A stretch of DNA of 64,000 nucleotides from Clavaria fumosa (lineage: Eukaryota > Basidiomycota > Agaricomycetes > Agaricales > Clavariaceae). The notes under the pieces are model-generated. The model was not told where the DNA came from. It ran no database searches and was given only the letters and a program-made list of their open reading frames with translations. Positions 1-9,766 of the stretch are shown piece after piece (within the stretch, counting starts at the first letter, position 1; each line of letters opens with the position of its first letter). A program made the translations under genes and the position numbers. The stretch lies in the NCBI GenBank assembly GCA_951802425.1, contig OX637796.1, forward strand, positions 3,038,001 through 3,102,000, read 5' to 3'.

Positions 1-732
1 CGGGGCGGGGACCCATGCGCCTGCAGGCGGGCGCTGGAACTGAATGCTTAGCGCGCGGAGTGGGCCTTTGGACGAGCCGAGCGCGCACATGGTTCCGTGG
101 TACTCGTCCGCCTTGTCGTCGTTGTACGCCATGGGATAGTCTAGCGCCGCGAAAACCACGGGCCGCCCGGGCACGAGGTGCTGTAGGAGCCACCCACGCC
201 CGCCGACAATGCACAGGTCTGGAAGTGCGTCACCCGGGAGTGTCAGCTCCGAGGATCCGAAGCGGGTGATGCTGGAATCTTTCGCTGGGGCATGCATGAA
301 CATACGGAGCGTGGGCCTGTCGGTAAGCCAGGCGCTTAGCAGTGGTTCGAAATTCACTGCGGCGACGAGGTGCTCAACGCGACGCGATGAGCATGCGCCG
401 AGAAGCGTCTCTGCATCTGCGGGGGAGAGATTGATGAGCGAGAGTTTGCAAAGGCCATGCGCAGCTTGCAGCGCATGCTCAACGAGGTGCAACGGTTTGG
501 GCGTCAAGGCGACGATGAGGGTGCGCAGATGTGGGTGTCGTGATGGACGGGATACGAACGAGCGCATGGCGTGCATGTTCCGCTGCATTTTTAGCCCTTC
601 AAGTTCGATGTGCTGGTATAAGATCGACTCGGATACATCTTGTAAGGCGAGGCTTGTGCGAGCCAGCGTGGTAAGATCAGGTGCATCTAAGAACGATATG
701 ACGATGTGGAGTAGTTCGAGTGGGAGTAGCAT
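1..732 (-). CDS. F-box protein, 3' part beyond window
   Basis: An open frame runs without a stop from ATG at 732 to the left edge (244 codons), so the C-terminus is missing. The first 40 residues have the F-box pattern: a leucine/proline-rich start (LPLELLHIVISFLDAPDL), then TTLARTSLALQDVSESILYQHIEL, typical of the many Agaricomycete F-box/LRR-like proteins. The rest has leucine-rich strand-helix periodicity (HLRTLIVALTPKPLHLVEHA). F-box proteins bridge Skp1 of an SCF ubiquitin ligase to a substrate through the C-terminal region; the target cannot be read here. A decayed relative lies at about 1.6-1.9 kb. The F-box call is fairly sure; any specific role is unknown. Confidence 0.75.
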   Translation of the reverse strand, partial: MLLPLELLHIVISFLDAPDLTTLARTSLALQDVSESILYQHIELEGLKMQRNMHAMRSFVSRPSRHPHLRTLIVALTPKPLHLVEHALQAAHGLCKLSLINLSPADAETLLGACSSRRVEHLVAAVNFEPLLSAWLTDRPTLRMFMHAPAKDSSITRFGSSELTLPGDALPDLCIVGGRGWLLQHLVPGRPVVFAALDYPMAYNDDKADEYHGTMCALGSSKGPLRALSIQFQRPPAGAWVPAP

Positions 733-831
733 TGCAAATCAAGAGGGTACAGAATGAGCCTGATGAACAAAACGTACCAATATATCTATTGGTCAAAAAA
801 ATTATCAAACTTGCATCCCGCTATGGCAGTT

Positions 832-1310
832 CAAAGTTCACGGGTTTTTCTTCACCACTAATTCGCCGCAATTCACCCAATTGTCCCCGCACGTGAATCA
901 AATCAGACCATGAGGGCGCCAAGGCCCAAAGGAGGGTACCAGTTCCGAGTCACCTGGTTGCTCGATTGACGGGCACAATTCACCGTGCTCTACTCATGCA
1001 CACGCTCGCCAGGGCCAGACACGGTCACATCGAGGGTTCCAAAACGCTACCCTTCCCGTGGTCGCGGTCAAAGATGTCGTCCACCAGCTGTCATGCGAAA
1101 GAAAAACTGATGGGAATTCGTGGAACGAGGAAGGCGGAGTATTGTTGAAAGCGGGTAGTAGTTCCAGCCTGAAATTCGATGCTGTAATTCCCAGCATAGG
1201 CACGACCTCCTTACAAGGCTCACCCCAGGCCGATGGAACCTTGATCATAAGACTGGCAAATTCGAGATACGTCTTTCCAAGACAGATGATCCAGCATTCG
1301 TTCACCATGG
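832..1310 (-). pseudogene. Decayed copy of the 3' half of COQ1 (polyprenyl diphosphate synthase)
   Basis: On the minus strand, pieces in different frames match the intact COQ1 at 2015-3519. A segment near 1200-1300 reads CLGKTYLEFASLMIKV, matching YLRKTYLKTASLIAKG of the intact gene. A second piece near 1040-1095, in another frame, reads QLVDDIFDRD, matching the second Asp-rich motif QLVDDILDYE. Near 832-870 the DNA resembles the COQ1 C-terminal codons. The first Asp-rich motif and the whole 5' half are absent, frames are shifted and stops intervene. It is a truncated, frameshifted paralogue, not a gene. It lies directly upstream of the intact F-box gene, as the intact COQ1 does relative to the decayed F-box copy. 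Confidence 0.7.
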
Positions 1311-1609
1311 TGCTCGTCGGTCCGTAGACACCCGGGATAAATGGTGTGCTTCGGCCGCGCAGATTGGCGATGATGCGAGCCCCGTCACCTCCTCGCCGAG
1401 TCGCGCTCCCGCGGCCAGGCAGGGAGGCCTCCGTGAGACCGAGTAATCGTTGCCGAACGTCATCAGCTCGGTGCTCAGGCCAATGGAACGTCCATAGAGT
1501 GCACCAGGTCTAGGCGGCAGAGGCCAGAGGGGACGAGGGGGTTCAACGTGCATGGGGCCTCCCGGCGCGATGCTCGTCGACGCTCAGGTCTGGGAGCACA
1601 AGCTCCAAA

Positions 1610-1935
1610 ATTTCAGTGACGGATAAGGTGCTCTGGATGGCGGAGCAACGCTGTGTCTATGAGACAGAGTTTATTCAGCGAGTGGCTCGCAGAGGCCTCG
1701 TACAGCTTGCGGCGCATGCTCGACGACATTGGTTAGCGACGACGTTGGTTGATCAGCGCGACCACGAGGCGTAGGGCGAAGACGTAGGGCCCCATAGTCT
1801 GGACGACAAACGCGCGGGCCATACACAAGCGCGGCTTGCGAGCCAGTGCACGTCAAAAACCATACGATGATGAGGGATAGGTCGTCTCAAGAAAACGTGT
1901 ATGGATACGAGGTCCCACTGAACAGGATCTACCAA
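1610..1935 (-). pseudogene. Decayed copy of the F-box gene
   Basis: Minus-strand fragments resemble the intact F-box gene at 1-732 but are broken by stops and frame changes. In one frame SLTNVVEHAPQAVRGLCEP parallels KPLHLVEHALQAAHGLCKL of the intact copy; in another, LRLVVALINQ parallels LRTLIVALTP. At DNA level, 1675-1730 aligns by eye with about 430-485 (shared cagcttgc-ggcgcatgct core). No F-box start with an open frame survives. Together with the COQ1 fragment at 832-1310 it shows that an F-box/COQ1 block was duplicated in tandem. The 1330-1600 stretch may hold further remains of the same gene but I could not align it. Confidence 0.6.
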
Positions 1936-2014
1936 ATGGTTCTATATATAAACACCGGTATATTGGACAGGAAAGTCAAGTTCGAGACTCATCTCATCCT
2001 TTCCGAACTATAGT

Positions 2015-3519
2015 TCACCAGCTTCTCTTCACCACCAGCTCGGCGAGTACTTTGAGTGCATCCTTGGCCTCACTGTCGGGCAGAGGCTCAAGAACTTCTG
2101 ATGCCTTTTCCGCATGTCGAAGTGCAAGCTCTCTGGTGCGAAGTACCCCAGATGATCGACGCACCAACCTCCGCGCCTATATTGAGGGTTAAAAATTATC
2201 CAGGGTCAACAAATTCAACCTACCAGCTCCACATCACCCGGCCTTTTGAAATGCCGCTCGATCAGAGGGCCCATTTCACGATGCTCTTCCCATGCATACA
2301 GGGTCGGTCCCGTCACCAGGCCTAGTCGCAGATCGGCCCCCCCCGGCTTACCCAACGTCTCCTCCACAGCTTCGTAGTCCAAGATATCGTCGACCAACTT
2401 TAGAAGAAATTTGATAAGCGTTCATGGAGGTGGCAAGAGCGAAACCATATTTCAAACCTGAAACGCAATGCCGAGATTCCGGCCGTAGGCGTAGGCTACC
2501 TCTTTCCAGATCTCACCCTCCCTGCAACCTCCCAAAACGACAGACGCGCGCGCACCTTTGGCTATGAGACTGGCCGTTTTGAGATATGTCTTTCTAAGAT
2601 AGACGTTCCATCGTTCTTTTCCCACAGCGTTCGTCGGCTCTCGGAGATCTTTCATATCATCCTTATCCCGCCCAACAGAGACGACATGTTCCAACTGCAG
2701 AATCTCACCCTCCACGAGGTTGGCAATGACGCTTGCTATGAGCTCTGTCACCTCGTTCTCACCGAGGCGCGAAAGCGCGGCGCTCGCGCGGCCGAGTAAA
2801 AAGTCGCCTGCGAGCACGGACAGCTTGTTACCAAAGGCGGAGGGCGCGGATGCGGTGCCGCGGCGGAGGGACGACTCGTCGATTACGTCGTCGTGCAGCA
2901 GCGACGCGACATGAATCATCTCCACAATCTGCGCGAGACGCATCTGTGCCGGAAGCAAGCAGAGAGGCTCGACGAGTGCGGGAACGTGTTCGTGCGATAA
3001 GGAGTGATGGTGATGGTGCAAATGGGGCATTGATGGTGGAATTGGGCGCCTCAGCGCAAAAACAAGGTCGAACGAAGCGGTATGGTCAGGCATATTGGGG
3101 TTCCAGTCGTTTAACACGTCCGGACGCGTCAGCGGCTGATCGAGGTCAGCCTTGTGCTCGCCCTGCGCTGCCAAGTGTTTTTGGGGCCAGGCCGCTCCGA
3201 GACCGTTCGTGGCGTGGGCGAAGAGGAGGACTATCAGGGGACGCAGCTGCTTGGAAGGGTGTCGGAAGTAGTACGTGGCAATACTCGTGAGGGACGGATG
3301 GGAGGAACCTAACAGACGAAGGAGGGTGGTGCGCAACTGGTTCAGTTGCGGGCCCATGAGCTTGTACGGGTCAGAGCGTGCATAGCTTGTCGTTGCGGGG
3401 TCTATAGGGATAGCTCTAGTGATGGGAGGACTATCTTGCTGAGGCTGAGGATGGGCATGAGCGTGACGTCGACCTTGCGAACGAAGAAAGTGGGCAAAAG
3501 CCATGGTACATCGTCGCAT
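2015..3519 (-). CDS. COQ1: Mitochondrial polyprenyl (hexaprenyl/decaprenyl) diphosphate synthase, ubiquinone side chain
   Basis: Trans-prenyltransferase that builds the polyisoprenoid tail of ubiquinone from IPP and an allylic diphosphate in mitochondria. Three exons (3519-2458, 2397-2224, 2176-2015; introns of 60 and 47 bp) give about 465 residues. The first Asp-rich motif is LLHDDVIDESSLRRG near residue 215 and the second is QLVDDILDYE at the exon 1/2 junction; GSSHPSLTSIATYYF and KQLRPLIVLL are family blocks. The N-terminus (MRRCTMAFAHFLRSQGRRHAHAH) looks like a mitochondrial presequence. In-frame ATGs at 3627 and 3504 are alternatives. A long low-complexity insert with a His run (HLHHHHHS) precedes the first motif and is absent from compact homologues. 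A decayed paralogue lies downstream. The mitochondrial COQ1 class fits better than GGPP synthase. Confidence 0.88.
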
Positions 3520-3989
3520 GCTACGGGGAAGAGCGAATAACGTAGACGACGTTGAGGTAGATGACCAGTGACCACTTGCGCTGAGCCGCCGCGTCTTCTC
3601 GGAAGGTGGTGGCGAGAACGGCGGCAAGTTTTCCCGCGCTGCTCAACGGAGAATGTTCAACTTTCAACCCGCGTGATGGTCTGAATTGTGATGGTCTGAA
3701 ATTGTGCAAGGGCCGTCGCTCTTTCTATGGCTTTTATATGTACAATCAATGTTGGAATAGAACACTACGCTATCTGGTAAAGGTGCACAAGCCATTTTCG
3801 TGATCAACGAACTAAGCGTGTCGGAGCAGATGTCTTCGGTGATGTTGTTCCCCTTTGAGGTAGAGGCGGAGACAAGTATTCTTTGTATCGACCCAGCGGT
3901 TTCGACAAGTGATCCGCAAGTGCTCTTCCCTAGAGTGTGTTGTGAACACATAGTCAGACTCTGCGCGTCAATTTTTACCACAGTGCGAA
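3520..3989. other. Intergenic, COQ1 promoter and LAMTOR2 3' flank
   Basis: About 470 bp between two genes transcribed leftward. It must carry the COQ1 promoter and the 3' end of the Ragulator-like gene. Only short open frames without family resemblance are present, and no repeat or structured RNA was recognised. Confidence 0.5.
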
Positions 3990-4416
3990 TCACTGGCTCA
4001 CTTTGGTTCTGAGCTCATCCCACGAGGCGTCGGAGCTACCGTTGAGTGCAAGCAACATAATAGGCCCACGACGTTCAGACCCGGACTGCTCGGCCTTATC
4101 TGCGTCGGGTGCACGGATAGGAAACACCAGGATGCGACCGTACTTCGGAAAAAGCAACACATTGAATACAAAGTTCGAATGACAAGCATGACGACTATAC
4201 CTCGCTGTCCAGCATAGCAAATCCCTGCTTCTCACCGACCTCTCTCCAGACCTCCGCGCATAAGCCTACGACGACTTTAATCTCGTCCTTAGAGCGCGGT
4301 GGGTCATGAGCTGTGGACACGAGCTGGCCTTCTCGCGTGAGCAAGATTGCCGTGTGCAGAGCAGGCAAGGAGAGTATTTGTTTGAGGAGGTTGTGTAAAG
4401 CTGCGAGCACCAGCAT
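3990..4416 (-). CDS. LAMTOR2: LAMTOR2-like roadblock/LC7 protein (Ragulator/EGO subunit)
   Basis: Two exons (4416-4201 and 4142-3990, 58-bp GT-AG intron) encode 122 residues, the usual size for this family. The order is helix-strand-strand-helix: HNLLKQILSLPALHTAILLTREGQLVS, then KDEIKVVVGLCAEVWREVG, then YGRILVFPI and MLLALNG, matching the roadblock/LC7 fold of LAMTOR2 (p14). In the Ragulator/EGO complex this subunit pairs with LAMTOR3 and helps anchor Rag GTPases and TORC1 at the lysosome/vacuole. The start follows from the family's short N-terminus before the first helix. It is divergent to ICE2, starts 180 bp apart. Another roadblock protein is possible, but length and motif order favour LAMTOR2. 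Confidence 0.7.
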
Positions 4417-4596
4417 CTTTGAGTCCGACTACAACGTTTCACAAAGGAGAGAGCCTGAGGACGGCGAGCAAGACGCCCATCCGCAAAAGGGTCGTGCGCG
4501 TTGTGGCCACACGAGCTGACGCGTATCCATAGTCTCCACTGCGGCGAGTGCCATCACCTCTGCGTTTCTCCTTCACGGCCTGGGTGCTGTACTGTC

Positions 4597-5973
4597 ATGA
4601 ATCCATGGCTTTTTTGGAGCACCATCTCCAATGTGGCGAGGTAGAAGCTAGAACGAACAGTTGAAGCCGAACTGAATTCCTCCTTGCAGGCTTTCCACCG
4701 CCTTGCAAATCTTGCTTTTCCTGCCGTTGACCCTGGCAACATTGTCCACAAACGCATTTTTGCTGCTCTCGCTTCTTCTTTCTATTCACTCCGCCATCCA
4801 CGGCACCTTGCTGCTTCTCTGGCCCTCTAATGCCCTGTACGCTCACTTTTCACATTGGAAACATTAAGTCTCATTACCGATTCATCCAGTTCTGTTCTAC
4901 AAGTCCCAGTGCATCCCTTTCTCCTTCTCGTCTGCTTCAATGCGTTCTCTCAATCAGAGCATCCATGGTTAATAATGTTGACGTTCTGGTGGGGGAAAAC
5001 TTTAACACTGATTGGTCCGCTTTTCATTATGGTCGAGGGCCTGTCGAGCGTGATTGTAGTCCAGAAGATGGGTCAGGAGGGGGAGAGACTCGTTATTGAG
5101 CATGAAGCCTACCAGTTTCCGATGCTCTTCGTCGCGGCTGCTTTCTATGTCATTTCCGGATGGTGGATCGTCATGGTGAGGTTGAACGATTGTGGCGACA
5201 GAATAATCTCACCTTTCTGACATAGGCCTATCCGGCTGCGGCTTCATCCCCATTGTCAGCCACGCTTTTCGGGGTCGCGTTGACCGCGCTGCTTTTTCTC
5301 ACCATTATTGGCTTTGCGTCGCAGAGGACGAACAGATTAGAATCTTCTGGGCTCGCGCTCATCATTGCCTACAATGTGTGGCTTTGTGGTTCTGACCAGA
5401 CGTCTGTCTCTGATGGTTCCTCGTTCTAGTATGTCTGTTATATCCGTACACCGTCTTAAACATTCACAGTATTCCAGCGCCCCATTACTGCCCAACATCG
5501 TCCCCCATTTACAAGCTTTGGTCAACTTCGTCACAAACACACTCCCTAAGCCCGTTCTTGCAGTCCTGCTCTACCGACTTACTGTCCTCCATTTGGTATC
5601 ACGTATACTGCCGACGATTGGCGCTGACTCCTGGGAATCGGAAGACGGAAATGATGATGGTTGGGATGGACGGCCAGTAAGCCCTATTCAACTCTTTGTG
5701 GTTCTATGTACTCTGATTGTGCCCTGACAGACATCTCGATTGGCTCGCATTGCCCTCACCTATCGTCAATTTATTTTCGTCACGGTGTATTCTCATTTGC
5801 TGCGTCAGTTGATTACTTATTTCTTCGATCAGCACTTGACTGACAACAGATAAGTTTTAGACCAATCGTCACAAATTTGGTGGCGGTGGACAAACATATT
5901 CTTTACGCTAACCATATGGTCCGTCGAGTTACTTATGGGTGATCCGTTGGCAGAAAAATACAAGGTCGATTAG
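4597..5973 (+). CDS. ICE2: ICE2-like endoplasmic reticulum membrane protein
   Basis: Polytopic ER membrane protein of the ICE2 family, involved in ER shape, cortical ER inheritance and lipid balance in yeast. Seven exons: 4597-4640, 4690-4836, 4869-5175, 5226-5428, 5478-5676, 5731-5803, 5861-5973, giving about 361 residues. Recognisable blocks are WWGKTLTLIGPLFIMVEGLSS, FPMLFVAAAFYVISGWWIV, SATLFGVALTALLFLTIIGF, SSGLALIIAYNVWLCG, FYAPLLPNIVPHLQALVNF, LYRLTVLHLVSRILPTIGADSWE and the tail WWRWTNIFFTLTIWSVELL. Repeated 18-22 residue hydrophobic stretches support several membrane spans. The 32-bp intron at 4837-4868 is needed to stay in frame and is unusually short; an indel there is the alternative. 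Family assignment is strong; the N-terminal exon is inferred. Confidence 0.85.
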
Positions 5974-6025
5974 AGAATGTCGAAACATTATGATAAATGC
6001 CACTGCCACGACGAACTCATCTAAT

Positions 6026-6668
6026 TTATTTATTAGCCAACCACACTGCACTTTCCTCGCTTTCGCCTTCATAACACTCTCGCTTCCAGATCTGAGCCTT
6101 CAATTTGACTTGCTCGAGAATTTGCTCGCATGCAGTGATGGCCTCCTTGCGATGAGGTGATGACACCGCAATGACGATGGAAGCTACTCCAGCTGGGACT
6201 GTACCAAGCCGATGGTATACCGCGCTGCGCATGACCGCAGGTTCATGGCTCGGGATGTTCTCTTCCGCAGTACAAACAGATTCGACAATTTGCGCGAGCG
6301 TCTTGATACACAACTTGCTGCCGAAAGTTCTCTTCAGCGATCGAGCTATCGGTGGTTACCGCCTTGTATTGACCTGTAAGCCTGGTACTCCAGATGGGTC
6401 ACAATCTTTCCTATGACTTGTTAAGATAGAGCGTTGCGGGATGAGGCGAATGCCTTTGCGCTCCACCTTGGGATGGACTACGGGTGCTCCCGATGAAAAC
6501 GGCTGTGGCGCCAGCAGCCTCGCGCCCGACTGACTTTATGATGGCGTCGACATCCAGCGGTTCGTAAGACAGGACGCAGGTCCCATATATTGTGTCTAGC
6601 CGTGCATTGATGGAGGCAAATGGTTGTTGCATCCTTGACGCGGAAAACGTCTGAAAGTCACGAGTCAC
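6026..6668 (-). CDS. MOCS2B: Molybdopterin synthase catalytic (large) subunit, MoaE/MOCS2B
   Basis: Large subunit of molybdopterin synthase, which inserts two sulfurs into cyclic pyranopterin monophosphate to form molybdopterin, using the thiocarboxylated small subunit MOCS2A. Exons 6668-6467, 6410-6374 and 6317-6026 (two 56-bp introns) give 176 residues, a normal MoaE length. Motifs: CVLSYEPLDVDAIIKSV, GATAVFIGSTR, GKIVTHLEYQAY, KLCIKTLAQIVES, VYHRLGTVPAGVASIVIAVSSPHRKEA, and the Lys-rich VKLKAQIWKRE near the catalytic pocket. The conserved GKxVxxLEYxAY block is reconstituted only by splicing, which confirms both introns. The presence of Moco synthesis implies molybdoenzymes such as nitrate reductase or sulfite oxidase in this fungus. 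Confidence 0.9.
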
Positions 6669-6716
6669 GAGATTTCAGGAAAGTTCGTCTGCCAGATCGT
6701 CGGCGTCGAGCTCAGA
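6669..6716. promoter_or_regulatory. Very short divergent promoter between MOCS2B and the pseudouridine enzyme
   Basis: Only 48 bp separate the ATG of MOCS2B (minus, 6668) from the ATG of the pseudouridine glycosidase/kinase (plus, 6717). Both transcripts must start inside this gap or inside the neighbouring coding sequence. No clear TATA box was seen. Confidence 0.5.
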
Positions 6717-9700
6717 ATGAAAATTGCGCGAGCGGCAGCGCGTTGTTTCTCTTCAACGCAATCATTTCGTTTTACGGGACGGCTTTCGGAATCTCTCTTC
6801 AGTGCGCTCCGCCGAGGTGCACCCATTGATGTCCACCCGGAAGTCAGTGACGCGTTGGTGTCCAACCGACCCGTCGTCGCGCTAGAGACCGCCATTACAA
6901 CACACGGGCTGCCCTATCCAAGCAATCGCGACACGGCACTGTCTCTAGAACGCATCGTCCGATCCACGGGAAGTGTGCCGGCTACCGTTGGTATCATCCA
7001 AGGCCGCGTGAAAATTGGCCTCAATTCGTCCGACCTCGAACGGCTAGCCAATCCCACGCGCCATTCATCTGCGGTTAAGGTCTCGCGACGAGATATTGCC
7101 CCTGCCATTTCTTTGAAGAAGGATGGCGGCACTACCATTAGCTCCACACTAATCTTCGCTGCACTTGCTGGAATCAAAGTAGTCGCCACAGGAGGGTATG
7201 GTCTCGCGCTCTTTTGCTCCCAGTTTCCAAATAGTCCAGCTGAGCTCGGGTGATTAGCCTAGGGGGTGTTCACAGAGGAGGAGAGAATTGTAAGTTTGTC
7301 AAAAGCTGATGGAATTTTTGTTTGCCATTCACATCGCTGCAGCTCTTGATGTCTCCGCTGATTTGCCAGAGCTTTCGCGCTGTCCTGTGGCATTGGTTTC
7401 TGCCGGCGTCAAAGCGATACTCGACATTGGCAGGTCTGATCTCCGTTTGTCATACTCTTTTCAACTATGGCTAAGGCGGACGACAAACAGGACTCTTGAA
7501 TATCTTGCAAGTGATTCACCCTTGAAAAGGAAATGAATCATGATTTGGTACCAGGAAACTCTCGGGGTCCCTGTTGTGACATATTCGAGGAACAATGATT
7601 TCCCTGCCTTCTACTATCCTCGTAGTGGTTTCAAGGTGATATATTATGTATTTTCAATGCGTATCATCACTGATGCGTTTTGTGACCTAGAGCCCTTGGC
7701 GAGTGGATGATCCCAGAACCGCCGCGCAGCTACTCTGTAAGGGCGAATCAAGTCCCCTCAAATTCTATTGACATTCCACAGTTACTCAATGGCAACTCGG
7801 AATGGAGAACAGCGTCTTCTTCTCAGTACCCATTCCAGAGGAGTACGATGAGCTGGGTCAATCACTCAAGGTCAAGGTTGAGCAAGCGGTTGCGGAGTTG
7901 CATGCAAAGGGCCTCGATCAGACGGGGAATAAAACCACACCTTGGCTTCTGAGTCGAATTGCAGAGCTGAGCCAAGGGGAATCCATCAAGAGCAGTGCGT
8001 ATGCTTCTTGCGGTGATTTTGACTTCACCTTGGAGATCCATAGACATTGCTTTGATCGAAAACACCGCCCTCATCGGTGAGCTTTGTCTTAGGTCCGTGT
8101 CCAGCAGAGTCCTCACGCTACCGTGGTACAGGAGGACAAATCGCAGCGGAGTATTCGAGATTGGTGAACGAACAAGCCGCAGACGAGGCCGTGAGATTCC
8201 CTTGTGATTAATAGGGCTACCAATAGTTCATTCTACTCAGGTATATGTTTGTCCCGATTCCCAAACGTCCGGATTATCTACTTCGGCGGATGGGTCAATC
8301 GATGAGACCATATTGCCAGTACGTGATCCGCATCACAGAACCGGCACCCTTGACACGCTGCCCAGCCCGCGAAACTCCTGGTGTTGGGTTCCATTGCGGT
8401 AGATATCTCTGCGAAAGCTACAGAGACCGCAGAAAGGGGTCCATCAAACGGTCTGCACTCCACCTCGCCCGGCACGGTATCCGTATCCCTCGGAGGTGTT
8501 GGTCGAAATATAGCAGAAGCGTGTCACAGAATTCTCAGTTCTGATTCGCCAAGTCTGCGCTCTGCTACGATGCTAATTGCCACGATTGGGAAGGACGCCT
8601 TCGGCCGGTTCCTACTTGAGGAAACGCTTCGGATTGGGATGAGAACAGACGGTCTATCGTGGTCGGATAAAGGTTCCGCAGTCTGTAATATGGTGTTTGA
8701 CGGTTCTGGAAGCCTTATTGGTGGCGTCGCTGACATGGACATCACTCAAACTATAGACAGTACCATGGTGCGTGACGCAGAACGGATATCAGGTTTAGTA
8801 ATGCAAGTGCCGTATTTAGGCACTCCGATATATTGAAGCGCTCCATCCAGCCTGGGTTGCCCTGGATGGAAATTTGACCTCCAACACAATCAAGGCAGTG
8901 GTTCAGCGTTGCAATGATCGCGACATTCGAAGTGAGCTGCGCGTTTCTTAGACTTCCGCGTGAAACTGATTGACGATGGCAGCATTTTTGTCCGTGAACC
9001 TCCCCTTCGTTTGATAATCCAATTCAATGGCTTCACTAACTCATTTCTCAGCGAACCTACTTCAGTGGTCAAGTCTGCGTCGATATTTCCTGCTGTGGCA
9101 GCCGCTTTCGAAAAAGCCCCTGGTCGCACTCCGATTACTGCTACTTCCCCCAACATACTCGAATTAACGCACATGTATAACGTCGCTCGAGGGAACCTGA
9201 CTTCTCATTCGACTTGGTGGGAGACCATTGACTCCTTTTCCCTGGGCTCGAAATTTCGCTCCGACTTGGAGAAGCTGGCGCGACAGAATGCCTCGGACGA
9301 TGCCCATTCCAAGGGAGATCTGGCATTTCTCATAGACAAAGGAATCGCACATATGGCGATTACCTTGCTACCGTTCTTTAAAAACATTATCGTCAAGTGC
9401 GGAGAGTCTGGTGTTGTAGCAGTGTTGAGAATATCGAACTCTGGAGCTGCAACGCCAGAGCCAGCGGTAGCCTACCAGGCTAATCGACGGGTCACCGTAC
9501 TTGGACATTCCTCACAAGAGAAGGTCGTGTTACAACATTTTCCCGCTTTGGAGCTGGAACAGGATCGAATCCTCAGTGTTACAGGAGCGGGTGACTCCTT
9601 CGTCGGTTCGCTTTTGGCAAGCCTTGTACGGAATCCTGCGATATTCCATGAAACCGATTCGTTGAGCGCAGCCATAGCTTCCGCGCAACATGCTGCGGTT

Positions 9701-9766
9701 CTGGCGCTGCAAAGTTCACACGCGGTTTCACCACAACTCTCGAGTCATGTACGTGGATCATGTTAG
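6717..9766 (+). CDS. Bifunctional pseudouridine-5'-phosphate glycosidase / pseudouridine kinase (PsuG-PfkB fusion)
   Basis: Pseudouridine breakdown: the PfkB half phosphorylates pseudouridine; the PsuG half splits pseudouridine 5'-phosphate to uracil and ribose 5-phosphate. The N-terminus (MKIARAAARCFSSTQSFRF) resembles a mitochondrial presequence. PsuG blocks: VVALETAITTHGLPYPSN, GIIQGRVKIGL, VSRRDIAPA, LGGVHRGGEN, VALVSAGVKAILDIGRT (its lysine is the likely Schiff-base residue), and NIALIENTALIGGQIAAEYS. The kinase half starts at KLLVLGSIAVDISAKA, has SLGGVGRNIAEA and the anion-hole motif VTGAGDSFVGSLLASL, with SEPTSVVKS upstream. At least nine introns; the one at 7507-7554 is GC-AG. The junction near 8932-9050 was not resolved. 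The stop overlaps the stop of IRC3. Confidence 0.87.
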
